In this document: positions 15,880 to 25,102 of the stretch, piece after piece
Layout of the letters: the number at the start of each line of letters is the position of its first letter
Numbering within the stretch: position 1 is the stretch's first letter
Assembly: GCA_017469845.1 (NCBI GenBank)
Contig: JAFUFP010000028.1
Coordinates: 1 to 64,000 of the forward strand
DNA length: 64,000 nucleotides
Reading direction: 5' to 3'
Origin: Bacteroidales bacterium
GTDB taxonomy: Bacteria > Bacteroidota > Bacteroidia > Bacteroidales > UBA932
Translations under genes and position numbers: made by a program
The notes under the pieces: generated by a model
The model's database searches: none
Seen by the model: the letters and a program-made list of their open reading frames with translations, nothing else
Told to the model about the DNA's origin: nothing

Positions 15880-16731
15880 TTATCTCAGAGGTGTGACGAC
15901 AGGATTCCTGTTTTCGAAATGGATCCCATAGCGTATGCCGTTCGCAACTAGATATTCAGCGGTATCTTGGAAATTGAATCCCACTCCGTCGGGCTTATGT
16001 GAATCCGACCCCAGTGACACGAATTCTCCTCCGAGTTCAATATAGCGCCTCAGGATATCAGGGTCCAGAACGGGAAGTCTGCCTTTCAGTTCCCGATATG
16101 TCTTGGTATTGATTTCGAGAGCTTTTCCTTCTTCTGCGAGAAAACGCAGGATCTCATCCAGAAGGTCCGGAAAATCCTTGTAAAGTATACTGGCTTCCGG
16201 GTAAGGAGCATATCGTGTTATGTAGTCGTAGTGCCCCATGATGTCGAAACGGTCCCCGAGCCACTTCATTTCTGTATAAAGGGCTTCGAGGTAACCGCCG
16301 TAAGCCTCTTTGAAGGTTTTGTCCTGGTAGTATTCTCCCCAGTAAGGATCGGTATCGTCCAGATAATGGACTGAGGCTATGACTTCGTCGAAAGTGTTTT
16401 CCTCAAGATATCGTCCGATCTTTTCACGGACATCCCGGTATACTCCGATTTCGACACCCTTGAAGATTTTTAAGGGAGAACCTTCGGACAGGAGGACAGT
16501 CTTTACGCGGTCAATTTCGCTCTGCTGCTTTTCCACTTCGAACTCTTCGTCGGTCTTCGGCTCATATTTCTGCTTCATCAGGGGGACGTGAAGGTCGCAA
16601 TGATCCGTGAAGCAGATGCCTCCGAGACCGAGTTCGGAAGCTCTGCGGGCTGAAAGCTCAAGATCGGCTTTCTGTCCGTCAAAAGAAAACTGGCTGTGGT
16701 TATGATTGTCGAAAAGTGATGTCTTTCCCAT
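15880..16731 (-). CDS. PHP-domain phosphatase, histidinol-phosphatase (HisJ) type
   Basis: Metal-dependent phosphoesterase of the PHP family, 283 residues. Metal ligands are visible in DNHNHSQFSFDGQ, CFTDHCDLHVP, the glutamate in FKGVEIGVY, SVHYLDD, GHYDYITRY, and SLGSDSHKPDGVG. The pattern fits HisJ-type histidinol-phosphate phosphatases, but no other histidine gene is nearby, so a different phosphate ester is possible. Single-gene unit, convergent with recQ. The 250-base gap upstream contains no clear minus-strand promoter. Confidence 0.82.
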   Translation of the reverse strand: MGKTSLFDNHNHSQFSFDGQKADLELSARRASELGLGGICFTDHCDLHVPLMKQKYEPKTDEEFEVEKQQSEIDRVKTVLLSEGSPLKIFKGVEIGVYRDVREKIGRYLEENTFDEVIASVHYLDDTDPYWGEYYQDKTFKEAYGGYLEALYTEMKWLGDRFDIMGHYDYITRYAPYPEASILYKDFPDLLDEILRFLAEEGKALEINTKTYRELKGRLPVLDPDILRRYIELGGEFVSLGSDSHKPDGVGFNFQDTAEYLVANGIRYGIHFENRNPVVTPLR

Positions 16732-16920
16732 GTCTGTGTTTTGTGAGCGCTAAGGTAAGCATTTTCGGCGGAAAAGTTTTTATGATGTTTGGTGATGCTC
16801 TTTGTATAGGCCCCGTCCGTTTTTGATCACTTCTTTCAGAAAAAGGCATCATGTTTGCCGTTTTCGGAATTCTCCCTTCGAAATCACCTCATGTGGGCCT
16901 TAAGCCTCGCATTTTTTTGC

Positions 16921-16928
16921 TAATTTTG
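16921..16928 (+). promoter_or_regulatory. -7 promoter element of the dnaG-metG operon
   Basis: TAATTTTG fits TAnnTTTG, 74 bases before the small membrane protein. No good -33 element is seen. The rest of the 16732-17001 gap shows nothing else. Confidence 0.45.
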
Positions 16929-17001
16929 CAGTTTGGGCAAAGTGTGCCCGAGATTTCGCTGAAGGCAAGCGGAATCTGAAATATTGAGATTTTTTTGCAA
17001 G

Positions 17002-17283
17002 ATGATAATCAGCATGTTATTCATATTGTTCGCCATTGTGGTGTTTGTGCTTCTTTTCTTCATGGGACTGATCATGAAGGGAATCACTTCGATATCCGAA
17101 GTGTGGCGCAACATCACGGGGAAAGGACAATCGGAGCGTAAAACTTACTCCGGAGGAACTTACTCCGGAACGGGCGGAACTTCCCAAAACCGGGAATCCG
17201 ATTCCGAACCAGTAATCGGCGGATCTTCGAGAACGGATCTTTCCTCGGTGAAGGACGTCGAGTTCGAGAAGGAAGATCAGTAG
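17002..17283 (+). CDS. Small membrane protein, DUF4834-like
   Basis: Ninety-three residues from the ATG at 17002. One N-terminal membrane helix (MIISMLFILFAIVVFVLLFF) is followed by a soluble, low-complexity tail rich in Ser, Gly and Thr that ends in an acidic VKDVEFEKEDQ. The shape and acidic ending resemble the DUF4834 small proteins of Bacteroidetes, but I assign this only tentatively. An in-frame TTG at 16984 would add six residues; the ATG gives a better membrane start. It lies 27 bases ahead of dnaG, probably in one operon. Confidence 0.6.
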   Translation: MIISMLFILFAIVVFVLLFFMGLIMKGITSISEVWRNITGKGQSERKTYSGGTYSGTGGTSQNRESDSEPVIGGSSRTDLSSVKDVEFEKEDQ

Positions 17284-17310
17284 CGGACTGAACAAACGGT
17301 GAAGTAAAGG

Positions 17311-19398
17311 ATGATTCCTCAGGAGACTGTCGCGAAAATACTTGATTCCGCACAGATCGTGGAAGTGGTGGAAGACTTCGTGTCACTGAAAAGACGCGGA
17401 GCCAACTACATCGCGTGCTGTCCCTTCCACAACGAGAAAACCCCTTCATTCTACGTTTCCCCTTCCAAGGGAATATACAAATGCTTCGGCTGCGGCAAGT
17501 CAGGAACGGCGGTGGGCTTCGTGATGGAGCATGAGAGCCTCACTTATCCGGAAGCTCTTAAGTACCTTGCCCGAAAATACGGCATCGAGGTAAAGGAAAA
17601 GGAGGAGACCGCCGAAGAAATCGCCCAAAGACAACGGAGTGAAAGCCTTCTGCTCGTTTCTGAATTCGCCCAGAAGTTTTTTGTGGACAGCCTCAAGACC
17701 GATGAAGGAAGAACAATCGGATACAGATACTTCAAAAGCAGGGGTCTCGAAGATGAAACGATAGCGAAATGGGGCCTCGGGTGGGCACCTACCGGAAGGC
17801 ATGCCCTCAGCGATGCGGCGATATCGAAGGGCTTCAAGGAGGAATACCTCATCGATACCGGCCTTTCCATCAAATATGATGACGGACGTCTGGTTGACCG
17901 TTTCTTCGACAGGGTCATCTTCCCGATTCATTCCGTCAGCGGTAGGGTCATCGCGTTCGGCGGCCGTACTCTGAAAACCGACAAGACCGTCGCGAAATAT
18001 GTCAACTCCCCTGAAACGGAGATCTACGACAAGAGCCGTTCACTTTACGGAATCTGGTTCGCCAAGAACGAGATGTCAAAGAAGGACAGGTGCTACCTCG
18101 TTGAAGGGTATCTGGATGTCCTTTCCATGCATCAGCTTGGAATAACGAACGTGGTGGCGTCGAGCGGAACATCCCTCACCGTACCCCAGATTCGTCTCAT
18201 CCGGAAATTCACCGAGAATGTGACCATCATGTACGACGGGGATTCCGCCGGTATACATGCCGCCCTCAGAGGAATCGGTCTGGTGCTGAAAGAAGGTCTG
18301 AACGTCAAGGTCGTCCTTCTTCCGGACGGAGATGATCCCGACTCATATTCCAGGAAACATACTCTCGAAGAAGTGGAGTCCTTCATTTCCTCACATGAGC
18401 AGGACTTCATCTCCTTCAAGACGGATTTGCTTCTCGGCGAGATCGGGGATGATCCCCTCAAGAAGGCGGATCTGATAAACGACATCGCCGACACCATAGC
18501 CCTCATTCCCGACGCCGTGAAACGGACCGTGTATGTCCAGGCCAGCGCATCTAAGTTCGACGTGGACTCGCAGATACTTTTCAACCGTATCAAGAAGTTC
18601 CGCGAAAAGATGCTTGAGGATGATCGGAAAGCGGCCATGAGGGAAAAGATGAGGGCGGAGAGGGAAGCCGGAACAAAGGATGCCCCTTCAACCGGTGGAG
18701 AAATCCCTCCGCCTCCCGCCGGGGACGAGTATATTCCGGACGGATACTACAGTGACGGAGAAATGCCGCCTCTTTATGGGGATATCGAGGACGAAGGAAT
18801 CCCATCTTCTTCTCCTTCCGATGCGAGGGAACTGCTTTTCGAAAAACCGGCCCTCAAGGCATGCGAAAGGGATGTCCTGTCCCTCATTCTGAACTACGGC
18901 CTTTCCGATCTCGAGTTCGAAACGGATTCCGAGTTTTATGACACGAGGGGATACACGACGGTGGCGGATTTCATAAGGGACGCCTTTGAAACCGACAATC
19001 ACGAGTTCGCGAATTCTCCCTACCGCCGTATCTACGAAATGTATTTCGAACTGTATGACGGGGATTCGACCTTGACTCAGAATGATATCGTGAAGGCGCT
19101 GATGGATGGCCCCGACAGGATGGTGGCGGATATCGTGGCCGACATGACACAGGAGAAGTATCATCTCACCGTAAAGAACTTCGAGGACTCGATGACGGCG
19201 CGCTCGACTTATCTTGTGCATGCGGTTCCGAGAACGATATTGGCTTATCAGATCAAACGTCTGGAGGTCAAGGGTTGGGAACTCAAGGACTCCCTCAAGG
19301 GACTCTCCTTCGAGGAACAGATGCCGATACTCAAGGAGATGAAAAAGGTAAGCAATCTGCGCAAAACTTTCGAGCAGAAACTCGGTAGAGTGAATTGA
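17311..19398 (+). CDS. dnaG: DNA primase
   Basis: Makes RNA primers for replication; 695 residues, about 100 longer than E. coli DnaG. N-terminal zinc-binding CCPFHNEKTPSF and YKCFGCGKSG (residues ~36-66), catalytic core, and a TOPRIM domain with LVEGYLDVLSMHQLG and IMYDGDSAG. The extra length is a proline/glycine/acidic stretch at about residues 443-508 (for example GGEIPPPPAGDEY) just before the C-terminal helicase-binding domain. It sits in an operon with metG downstream (26 bases). Confidence 0.97.
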   Translation: MIPQETVAKILDSAQIVEVVEDFVSLKRRGANYIACCPFHNEKTPSFYVSPSKGIYKCFGCGKSGTAVGFVMEHESLTYPEALKYLARKYGIEVKEKEETAEEIAQRQRSESLLLVSEFAQKFFVDSLKTDEGRTIGYRYFKSRGLEDETIAKWGLGWAPTGRHALSDAAISKGFKEEYLIDTGLSIKYDDGRLVDRFFDRVIFPIHSVSGRVIAFGGRTLKTDKTVAKYVNSPETEIYDKSRSLYGIWFAKNEMSKKDRCYLVEGYLDVLSMHQLGITNVVASSGTSLTVPQIRLIRKFTENVTIMYDGDSAGIHAALRGIGLVLKEGLNVKVVLLPDGDDPDSYSRKHTLEEVESFISSHEQDFISFKTDLLLGEIGDDPLKKADLINDIADTIALIPDAVKRTVYVQASASKFDVDSQILFNRIKKFREKMLEDDRKAAMREKMRAEREAGTKDAPSTGGEIPPPPAGDEYIPDGYYSDGEMPPLYGDIEDEGIPSSSPSDARELLFEKPALKACERDVLSLILNYGLSDLEFETDSEFYDTRGYTTVADFIRDAFETDNHEFANSPYRRIYEMYFELYDGDSTLTQNDIVKALMDGPDRMVADIVADMTQEKYHLTVKNFEDSMTARSTYLVHAVPRTILAYQIKRLEVKGWELKDSLKGLSFEEQMPILKEMKKVSNLRKTFEQKLGRVN

Positions 19399-19424
19399 CA
19401 GACGAATAAAAACGGAAACAACAT

Positions 19425-21602
19425 ATGGAAAAGAAATTCAAAAGAACACTAGTTACTTGCGCCCTTCCTTATGCGAACGGACCGGTACATATCGGTCATA
19501 TCGCCGGCGCTTACATTCCCGGAGACATCTATGTGAGATATCTGAGGCTCCGTGGAGAGGATGTGGTCTTCATCTGCGGCTCCGACGAGCATGGAGTTCC
19601 CATCACCATCAAGGCCAGGGAACAGGGTGTCTCGCCCCAGGATATTGTCGACAAGTACCACAAGATAATGAAGGACGCCTTCACGGGACTGGGCATCAAC
19701 TTCGACATCTATTCAAGGACGACGTCCAAGGTGCACGAGCAGAACGCTTCGGAGTTCTTCCGCAAACTCTACGACGAGGGCAAATTCATCACCAAGGATA
19801 GCGAGCAGTATTATGATACGGAGGCGAAGACCTTCCTCGCTGACCGCTATATCGAGGGAACATGCCCCAAGTGCGGCAATCCCCATGCATACGGTGACCA
19901 GTGCGAAAAGTGCGGCAGCACATTGAGCCCTGAGGAACTGATCGATCCCAAGTCAAGACTGAGCGGAGGCGCCCTCGTGAAGAAGAAAACCTCCCACTGG
20001 TATCTTCCCCTCGACAAATATGAGCCTTGGCTGAGGGACTGGATCCTCGAGCAGCACAAGGAATGGAAATCCAATGTCTACGGACAGTGCAAGAGCTGGC
20101 TTGACGGAGGTCTTCAGCCCAGAGCCGTCAGCCGTGACCTTGACTGGGGTGTACCCGTACCTGTTGAAGGTGCTGAGGGAAAAGTCCTCTATGTCTGGTT
20201 CGACGCTCCCATCGGTTACATCTCCAACACAAAGGAGCTTCTTCCCGAGTCATGGGAGAAATGGTGGAAGAGTGAAGACACACGTCTGGTACATTTCATC
20301 GGAAAGGACAACATCGTCTTCCATTGCATCGTCTTCCCTTCAATGTTGAAGGCTTACGGAGACTATGTCCTTCCGGACAATGTGCCTTCGAATGAGTTCC
20401 TGAACCTCGAGAATGACAAGATTTCCACATCAAGGGGATGGGCCGTGTGGGTCGATGAATTCGAGAAGGATTTCCCCGGACAGGAGGATGTCCTCCGATA
20501 TGTCCTTTGCGCCAATGCGCCTGAGACGAAGGACAACGACTTCACATGGAAAGATTTCCAGCAGAGGAACAATTCAGAGCTGGTGGCCATCTTCGGAAAC
20601 TTCGTCAACCGTGCGGTGGTTCTTACGAACAAGTACTTCGGCGGTAAGGTTCCCGCGAACCTCAAACCCGCTCCCGAGGACGCGGACGCGCTTTCACAGA
20701 TCCGCCCCTGCAAGGAGGCCCTTCAGAAATATCTCGAGACCTTCCATTTCAGGGAGGCCCTCAAGGAGGCGATGAATATCGCCCGCATCGGCAACAAGTA
20801 CATCTCCGATACCGAACCCTGGAAGGTTGCGAAGACCGATATGGACCGTACCGCTTCCATCCTCAACACCTGTATCCAGATATGCGCTGACCTCGCTGTC
20901 GTTTTCGAGCCGTTCACTCCGTTCGCGGCAGAAAAGCTCCGCAACATTCTCCGCGTGGGAATCAATGCCGGAACTGACCACCGCAAGGGAGAAGGAGTCC
21001 CTACTGAGAATTTCTACAAGGAAGGCGAAGGCAAGGCCCTCCACACCAACGTGACAAGCCAGTTCGACATAGTCCTTGACTGGGATATGGTAGGAAACGA
21101 TACCCTCATCCCAGAGGGTCATCAGCTGGGTGAGGCCGAACTCCTGTTCCAGAAGATAGAAGATGAGGTCATCAATAAGCAGACTGAGCGTCTCGAGAAG
21201 ATCCGCAAGGAAAGGGAGGCTGCGGAGGCCGCCAAGGCGGCAGCTGAAGCTGCCAAGAAGGTCGAGCCCCAGAAAGAGGAAGTCACCTTCGATGATTTCG
21301 GCAAGATGGATATCCGTACCGCGACCGTACTGGAAGCGGAAAGGGTCCCCAAGACCGACAAACTCCTCAAGCTTACGATCGATACCGGTATAGATACGAG
21401 AACCATCGTCTCCGGAATCGCCGAGTACTATTCACCCGAAGACATGCTCGGAAAGCAGATCTGCATCCTCGCGAATCTGCAGCCCCGCAAGATCCGCGGC
21501 ATCGAATCCAAGGGAATGATCCTGATGGCTAAGCAGGGTGACGGAAAGATGAGATTCATCACTCCCGCTGAGGTCGTCACCAACGGTGCGATAGTGGGTT
21601 AA
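19425..21602 (+). CDS. metG: Methionyl-tRNA synthetase with C-terminal tRNA-binding domain
   Basis: Charges tRNA-Met; 725 residues. HIGH-type motif in [14 protein letters not shown], zinc knuckle [18 protein letters not shown] (~146-163), and a KMSKS motif in the variant form KISTS (~332-336). The dimeric C-terminal EMAP/Trbp111 domain is fused at about residues 620-725 ([18 protein letters not shown]). It is preceded by an alanine/lysine/glutamate helix ([18 protein letters not shown]). Standard form for Bacteroidetes. Eighteen bases separate it from the next lipoprotein gene. Confidence 0.97.
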   Translation: MEKKFKRTLVTCALPYANGPVHIGHIAGAYIPGDIYVRYLRLRGEDVVFICGSDEHGVPITIKAREQGVSPQDIVDKYHKIMKDAFTGLGINFDIYSRTTSKVHEQNASEFFRKLYDEGKFITKDSEQYYDTEAKTFLADRYIEGTCPKCGNPHAYGDQCEKCGSTLSPEELIDPKSRLSGGALVKKKTSHWYLPLDKYEPWLRDWILEQHKEWKSNVYGQCKSWLDGGLQPRAVSRDLDWGVPVPVEGAEGKVLYVWFDAPIGYISNTKELLPESWEKWWKSEDTRLVHFIGKDNIVFHCIVFPSMLKAYGDYVLPDNVPSNEFLNLENDKISTSRGWAVWVDEFEKDFPGQEDVLRYVLCANAPETKDNDFTWKDFQQRNNSELVAIFGNFVNRAVVLTNKYFGGKVPANLKPAPEDADALSQIRPCKEALQKYLETFHFREALKEAMNIARIGNKYISDTEPWKVAKTDMDRTASILNTCIQICADLAVVFEPFTPFAAEKLRNILRVGINAGTDHRKGEGVPTENFYKEGEGKALHTNVTSQFDIVLDWDMVGNDTLIPEGHQLGEAELLFQKIEDEVINKQTERLEKIRKEREAAEAAKAAAEAAKKVEPQKEEVTFDDFGKMDIRTATVLEAERVPKTDKLLKLTIDTGIDTRTIVSGIAEYYSPEDMLGKQICILANLQPRKIRGIESKGMILMAKQGDGKMRFITPAEVVTNGAIVG

Positions 21603-21620
21603 TTATTTCTATACTTAGTC

Positions 21621-23021
21621 ATGAGAAAGATATCTTCATCGCTTGCAGCGATCGCTGCCGCTTCACTTCTGATCCTTTCAGGTTGCGGGCAGAACTCTTC
21701 TTCCGACGGAATTATCCGGACGGAAGTTCCCTCCCGTCCCGCCGGCCAAAAAGATATGCTGCAATTTGCCGCGGATCCGATCAGTGATGTCGGAATAGGC
21801 GTAGTCGGCCTCGGAATGAGAGGTGGTGATGCTGTGGAAAGGCTTACTTTCGTTCCCGGTTGTCATGTCGCGGCCGTTTGTGACGTCGAACAGGAAAGGG
21901 TCGATGCCAGCATGAAGTATCTCTCGGGCAAGGGCCTTTCCGCCAATCCTTATGGAGGAGAGGAGGAGTCTTACAAGGCTCTCTGTGAGGATCCGGATGT
22001 TGACCTTGTGTACATCTGTACCGATTGGCTCCATCATGTTCCCGTCGCCCTTTATGCTATGGAACACGGGAAACATGTCGCCATTGAAGTTCCTTCTGCC
22101 GCCACTCTGGAAGACTGTTGGAACCTTATCAATACTTCCGAAAGGACAAGGAAGCACTGCATGATTCTTGAAAACTGCTGCTATGATTTCTTTGAACTGC
22201 AGATGCTCTCCTTCGCCCAGGCCGGTCTTTTCGGGGAGGTCATCCATGCGGAAGGATCGTATCTCCACAACTTGGATGAGTTCTGGGATTATTACTGGAA
22301 CAACTGGAGGTTGGATTACAACTCCAAAGTGAGGGGCGACGTCTATGCGACGCACGGTTTCGGTCCGGTTTGCCAGGTCCTCAATATCCATAGGGGAGAC
22401 CGTCTGAAGACCCTGGTATCAATGGATACCGATTCGTTCAACGGCAAGAAGCATGTGGCTGACCGTACGGGAAAGCCCTGCGACGAGTTCGCCAACGGTG
22501 ACGAAACCATGACTATGATCCGCACCGAAAAGGGCAAGAGCATCCTCATCGAGCACGATGTCATGACTCCGAGGCCATACAGCAGGATGTACCAGCTGGT
22601 CGGAACTGAAGGATACGCATCCAAGTATCCGGTCGAGCAGGTGCTCCTCCGTCCCGAGTCCGCTCCGGAGGGGATTCCTGACCATGAGAATCTCAATGCC
22701 CACAGGCCAATGTCCGCTTCCCAGGTAGCTGAACTTTCGCGTCAGTATCCCAATCCCATCCTTACTCAGGAGCTTGAAGAACTTGCGAAGGAAGTCGGTG
22801 GACATGGAGGCATGGATTTCATAATGGATTACAGGCTTGTGTACTGTCTCAACAACGGTCTTCCTCTGGACATGGACGTCTATGACCTTGCGGAGTGGTG
22901 CTGTGTCGCCTCACTTTCGGCGATTTCCATGGATAACGGATGCATGCCTGTTGAAGTACCGGATTTTACTAGGGGAGCTTGGAACAGAATCAATGGGTTC
23001 AGCTATGCTTTCGCCAAGTGA
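21621..23021 (+). CDS. Gfo/Idh/MocA-type lipoprotein, GH109-like
   Basis: NAD-dependent oxidoreductase fold exported as a lipoprotein; 466 residues. The signal peptide ends in a lipobox (LLILSGC, Cys ~22). The Rossmann motif GVVGLGMRGGDAVERL is followed by VCDVEQERV, CTDWLHHVPVALYAMEHGKH and IEVPSAATLEDCW. This arrangement is close to family GH109 alpha-N-acetylgalactosaminidases of gut Bacteroidetes, which use NAD in hydrolysis; the enzyme may instead act on another sugar. A DUF362 lipoprotein follows at 34 bases; both appear to be read with metG although unrelated to translation. Confidence 0.8.
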   Translation: MRKISSSLAAIAAASLLILSGCGQNSSSDGIIRTEVPSRPAGQKDMLQFAADPISDVGIGVVGLGMRGGDAVERLTFVPGCHVAAVCDVEQERVDASMKYLSGKGLSANPYGGEEESYKALCEDPDVDLVYICTDWLHHVPVALYAMEHGKHVAIEVPSAATLEDCWNLINTSERTRKHCMILENCCYDFFELQMLSFAQAGLFGEVIHAEGSYLHNLDEFWDYYWNNWRLDYNSKVRGDVYATHGFGPVCQVLNIHRGDRLKTLVSMDTDSFNGKKHVADRTGKPCDEFANGDETMTMIRTEKGKSILIEHDVMTPRPYSRMYQLVGTEGYASKYPVEQVLLRPESAPEGIPDHENLNAHRPMSASQVAELSRQYPNPILTQELEELAKEVGGHGGMDFIMDYRLVYCLNNGLPLDMDVYDLAEWCCVASLSAISMDNGCMPVEVPDFTRGAWNRINGFSYAFAK

Positions 23022-23055
23022 AATATTTTGAATTCAATCATATAACTCTAACAAA

Positions 23056-24087
23056 ATGAATAGGTTTTTCTTCATCGCATCAGCTTTTGCTCTTTTGCTT
23101 TCTTCATGCGGAGGGAACAACACCTCGAAGAAGGCTGAGGCCGAAGCCGATTCAAATGTTGCCAAGAGCGAGGCATCTGTAGTTTATTTCACCAAGGAAA
23201 TCACACCCGAAAGTCTGGTGAAGATTTACAAGGCCCTTGGCCGTGAGGCTACCGGAAGGGTCGCCGTAAAGATTTCAACAGGTGAGATGGGTGGAAACAA
23301 CTACCTCAAGCCTGCCCTCATCGCTCCTCTTATCAAGGAGGTCAAAGGAACGATAGTGGAATGCAACACCGCATACGGCGGATCCAGGGCTGAAACGTCG
23401 GTCCACAAGGAGACTATCCGTGCGCATGGATTTTATGATGTGGCTGACGTCGACATCATGGACGAAGAAGGAGAGTTCAAGATCCCTGTTAAGGACGACA
23501 AGTGGATCAAATACGACATTGTCGGCTCTCATCTGAAGAATTATGACTTCATGATCAATCTTGCCCACTTCAAAGGCCACGCTATGGGTGGATTCGGTGG
23601 AGTGCTCAAGAATGCATCCATCGGGGTCGCGTCTCCGAACGGCAAGGTCAATATCCATTCGGCCGGAAAATATGAGACCGCCACACTCGAAGGTGATCTC
23701 CATGCTCCCGAAGGATGGAACGAGTCTCCCGAGAAGAACACCCCTTTCATCGAGTCAATGTCCGCTGCCGCCCAGGCCGTTCATGAGTATTTCAACGGGG
23801 GAAAGAATATTCTCTACATCGACATCATGAACAACATCTCCATCGACTGTGACTGCGATTCACATCCTCACGATCCTACCATCCAGGACATAGGAATCGC
23901 CGCTTCTCTTGACCCTGTCGCCCTTGACAAGTTCTGCCTCGATCAGGTGTTCAACCTTCCCAACGACGAGAACAATGACACCAAGGCTCTTCTCGAAAGG
24001 ATCAACTCCCGTCATGGAACAAGGATTGTTTACCGCGGAGAAGAAATGGGACTGGGAACAACGAATTACAAGGTTGTCAACCTGTAG
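23056..24087 (+). CDS. DUF362 lipoprotein
   Basis: Exported protein of 343 residues with a lipobox (LLLSSC, Cys ~18) and a short Lys/Glu/Ala linker. The DUF362 domain covers the rest: VAVKISTGEMGGNNYLKP, VECNTAYGGSR, and INLAHFKGHAMGGFGGVLKN. There are isolated cysteines (CDCDSHPHDP, CLDQVF) but no CxxCxxC ferredoxin motifs, unlike longer DUF362 proteins fused to iron-sulfur domains. Its reaction is unknown. It ends the dnaG-metG run and is followed by a terminator. Confidence 0.82.
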   Translation: MNRFFFIASAFALLLSSCGGNNTSKKAEAEADSNVAKSEASVVYFTKEITPESLVKIYKALGREATGRVAVKISTGEMGGNNYLKPALIAPLIKEVKGTIVECNTAYGGSRAETSVHKETIRAHGFYDVADVDIMDEEGEFKIPVKDDKWIKYDIVGSHLKNYDFMINLAHFKGHAMGGFGGVLKNASIGVASPNGKVNIHSAGKYETATLEGDLHAPEGWNESPEKNTPFIESMSAAAQAVHEYFNGGKNILYIDIMNNISIDCDCDSHPHDPTIQDIGIAASLDPVALDKFCLDQVFNLPNDENNDTKALLERINSRHGTRIVYRGEEMGLGTTNYKVVNL

Positions 24088-24111
24088 ACAAGCTGCATAG
24101 ACATGGAACTG

Positions 24112-24143
24112 AAAGAGGCCGGAATAATCTCCGACCTCTTTTT
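24112..24143 (+). terminator. Terminator after the DUF362 gene
   Basis: AAAGAGG-C-CGGA (24112-24123) pairs with TCCG-A-CCTCTTT (24130-24141), loop ATAATC, followed by TT. It lies between convergent genes. Confidence 0.7.
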
Positions 24144-24162
24144 GCATGGACTTCGGCGTAAT

Positions 24163-25083
24163 CTACTCCGTAGTCTCTTCGCTTTTCTCTTCTGCGGAAG
24201 GTTTCTCTTCCGTGACTTCTTCCTCTACCGTAACGGGGGCAGGGTCAGGTATAGCAGGTGTGGGCTGCTGCTCTTCAGCCTCAATCGCCTTCTCCTCGTC
24301 TTCCCGCTCTTTGGCGAGTTTTTCCGCATGCTCCCTCTGTGCTCTTTCGACGGATACGCTTCGCTTGAGAACGAATCCGCTTCCGAGGTATTTGGTCCGA
24401 ACCTCTTCATCGGCAGCCAATGACTGGGGCGTTCCCTGCTGGAGGATGGATCCTTCGTAAAGAAGGTATGCACGGTCAGTGATGGCGAGGGTCTCTCCTA
24501 CGTTGTGGTCAGTGATGATGACACCGATATTCTTGTACTTGAGCTTCGCGATGATGTACTGGATATCCTCGACCGCGATGGGGTCGACTCCGGCGAACGG
24601 CTCATCCAGAAGGATGAACTTGGGGTCGATGGCGAGGGCGCGTGCGATTTCGCAGCGCCTTCTTTCACCTCCCGACAGTTGTATTCCGAGACTTTTGCGT
24701 ACTTTCGAGAGGTTGAATTCATCAATGAGGGATTCGAGCCTTTCCTTCCTTTCGGCTTTGGACATGTCGCTCATCTCCATGACGGACATGATGTTGTTCT
24801 CGACCGACATTTTCCTGAATACGGAAGCTTCCTGGGGAAGGTAACCGACACCCTTCTGCGCCCGTTTGAACATAGGAAGCTCAGTGATGTCCTCGTCATC
24901 CAGGAAAATCTTTCCCGCATTGGGCACGATCTGCCCCGTGATCATATAGAAGCTTGTGGTCTTTCCGGCGCCGTTGGGTCCGAGGAAACCGACGATTTCC
25001 CCTTGCTCGACTTCCATCGATACGCCTTTTACGACGGTTCTGACGCCGTATTTCTTTACGAGACCTTCACACCTTAGTTTCAT
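24163..25083 (-). CDS. lptB: LPS-export ABC ATPase LptB-like, with charged C-terminal extension
   Basis: ATPase of the Lpt machine that extracts lipopolysaccharide from the inner membrane. 306 residues from the ATG at 25083 ([13 protein letters not shown]); an upstream start at 25110 would overlap dnaX and is less likely. Walker [12 protein letters not shown], signature [15 protein letters not shown] and Walker [13 protein letters not shown], then the switch histidine in [11 protein letters not shown]. The canonical protein ends near residue 240 ([12 protein letters not shown]). Here about 60 more residues follow, rich in glutamate, proline and alanine. Second gene after dnaX, 19 bases downstream. 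Confidence 0.88.
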   Translation of the reverse strand: MKLRCEGLVKKYGVRTVVKGVSMEVEQGEIVGFLGPNGAGKTTSFYMITGQIVPNAGKIFLDDEDITELPMFKRAQKGVGYLPQEASVFRKMSVENNIMSVMEMSDMSKAERKERLESLIDEFNLSKVRKSLGIQLSGGERRRCEIARALAIDPKFILLDEPFAGVDPIAVEDIQYIIAKLKYKNIGVIITDHNVGETLAITDRAYLLYEGSILQQGTPQSLAADEEVRTKYLGSGFVLKRSVSVERAQREHAEKLAKEREDEEKAIEAEEQQPTPAIPDPAPVTVEEEVTEEKPSAEEKSEETTE

Positions 25084-25102
25084 TGCTGTTTTTCGATTGT
25101 CG

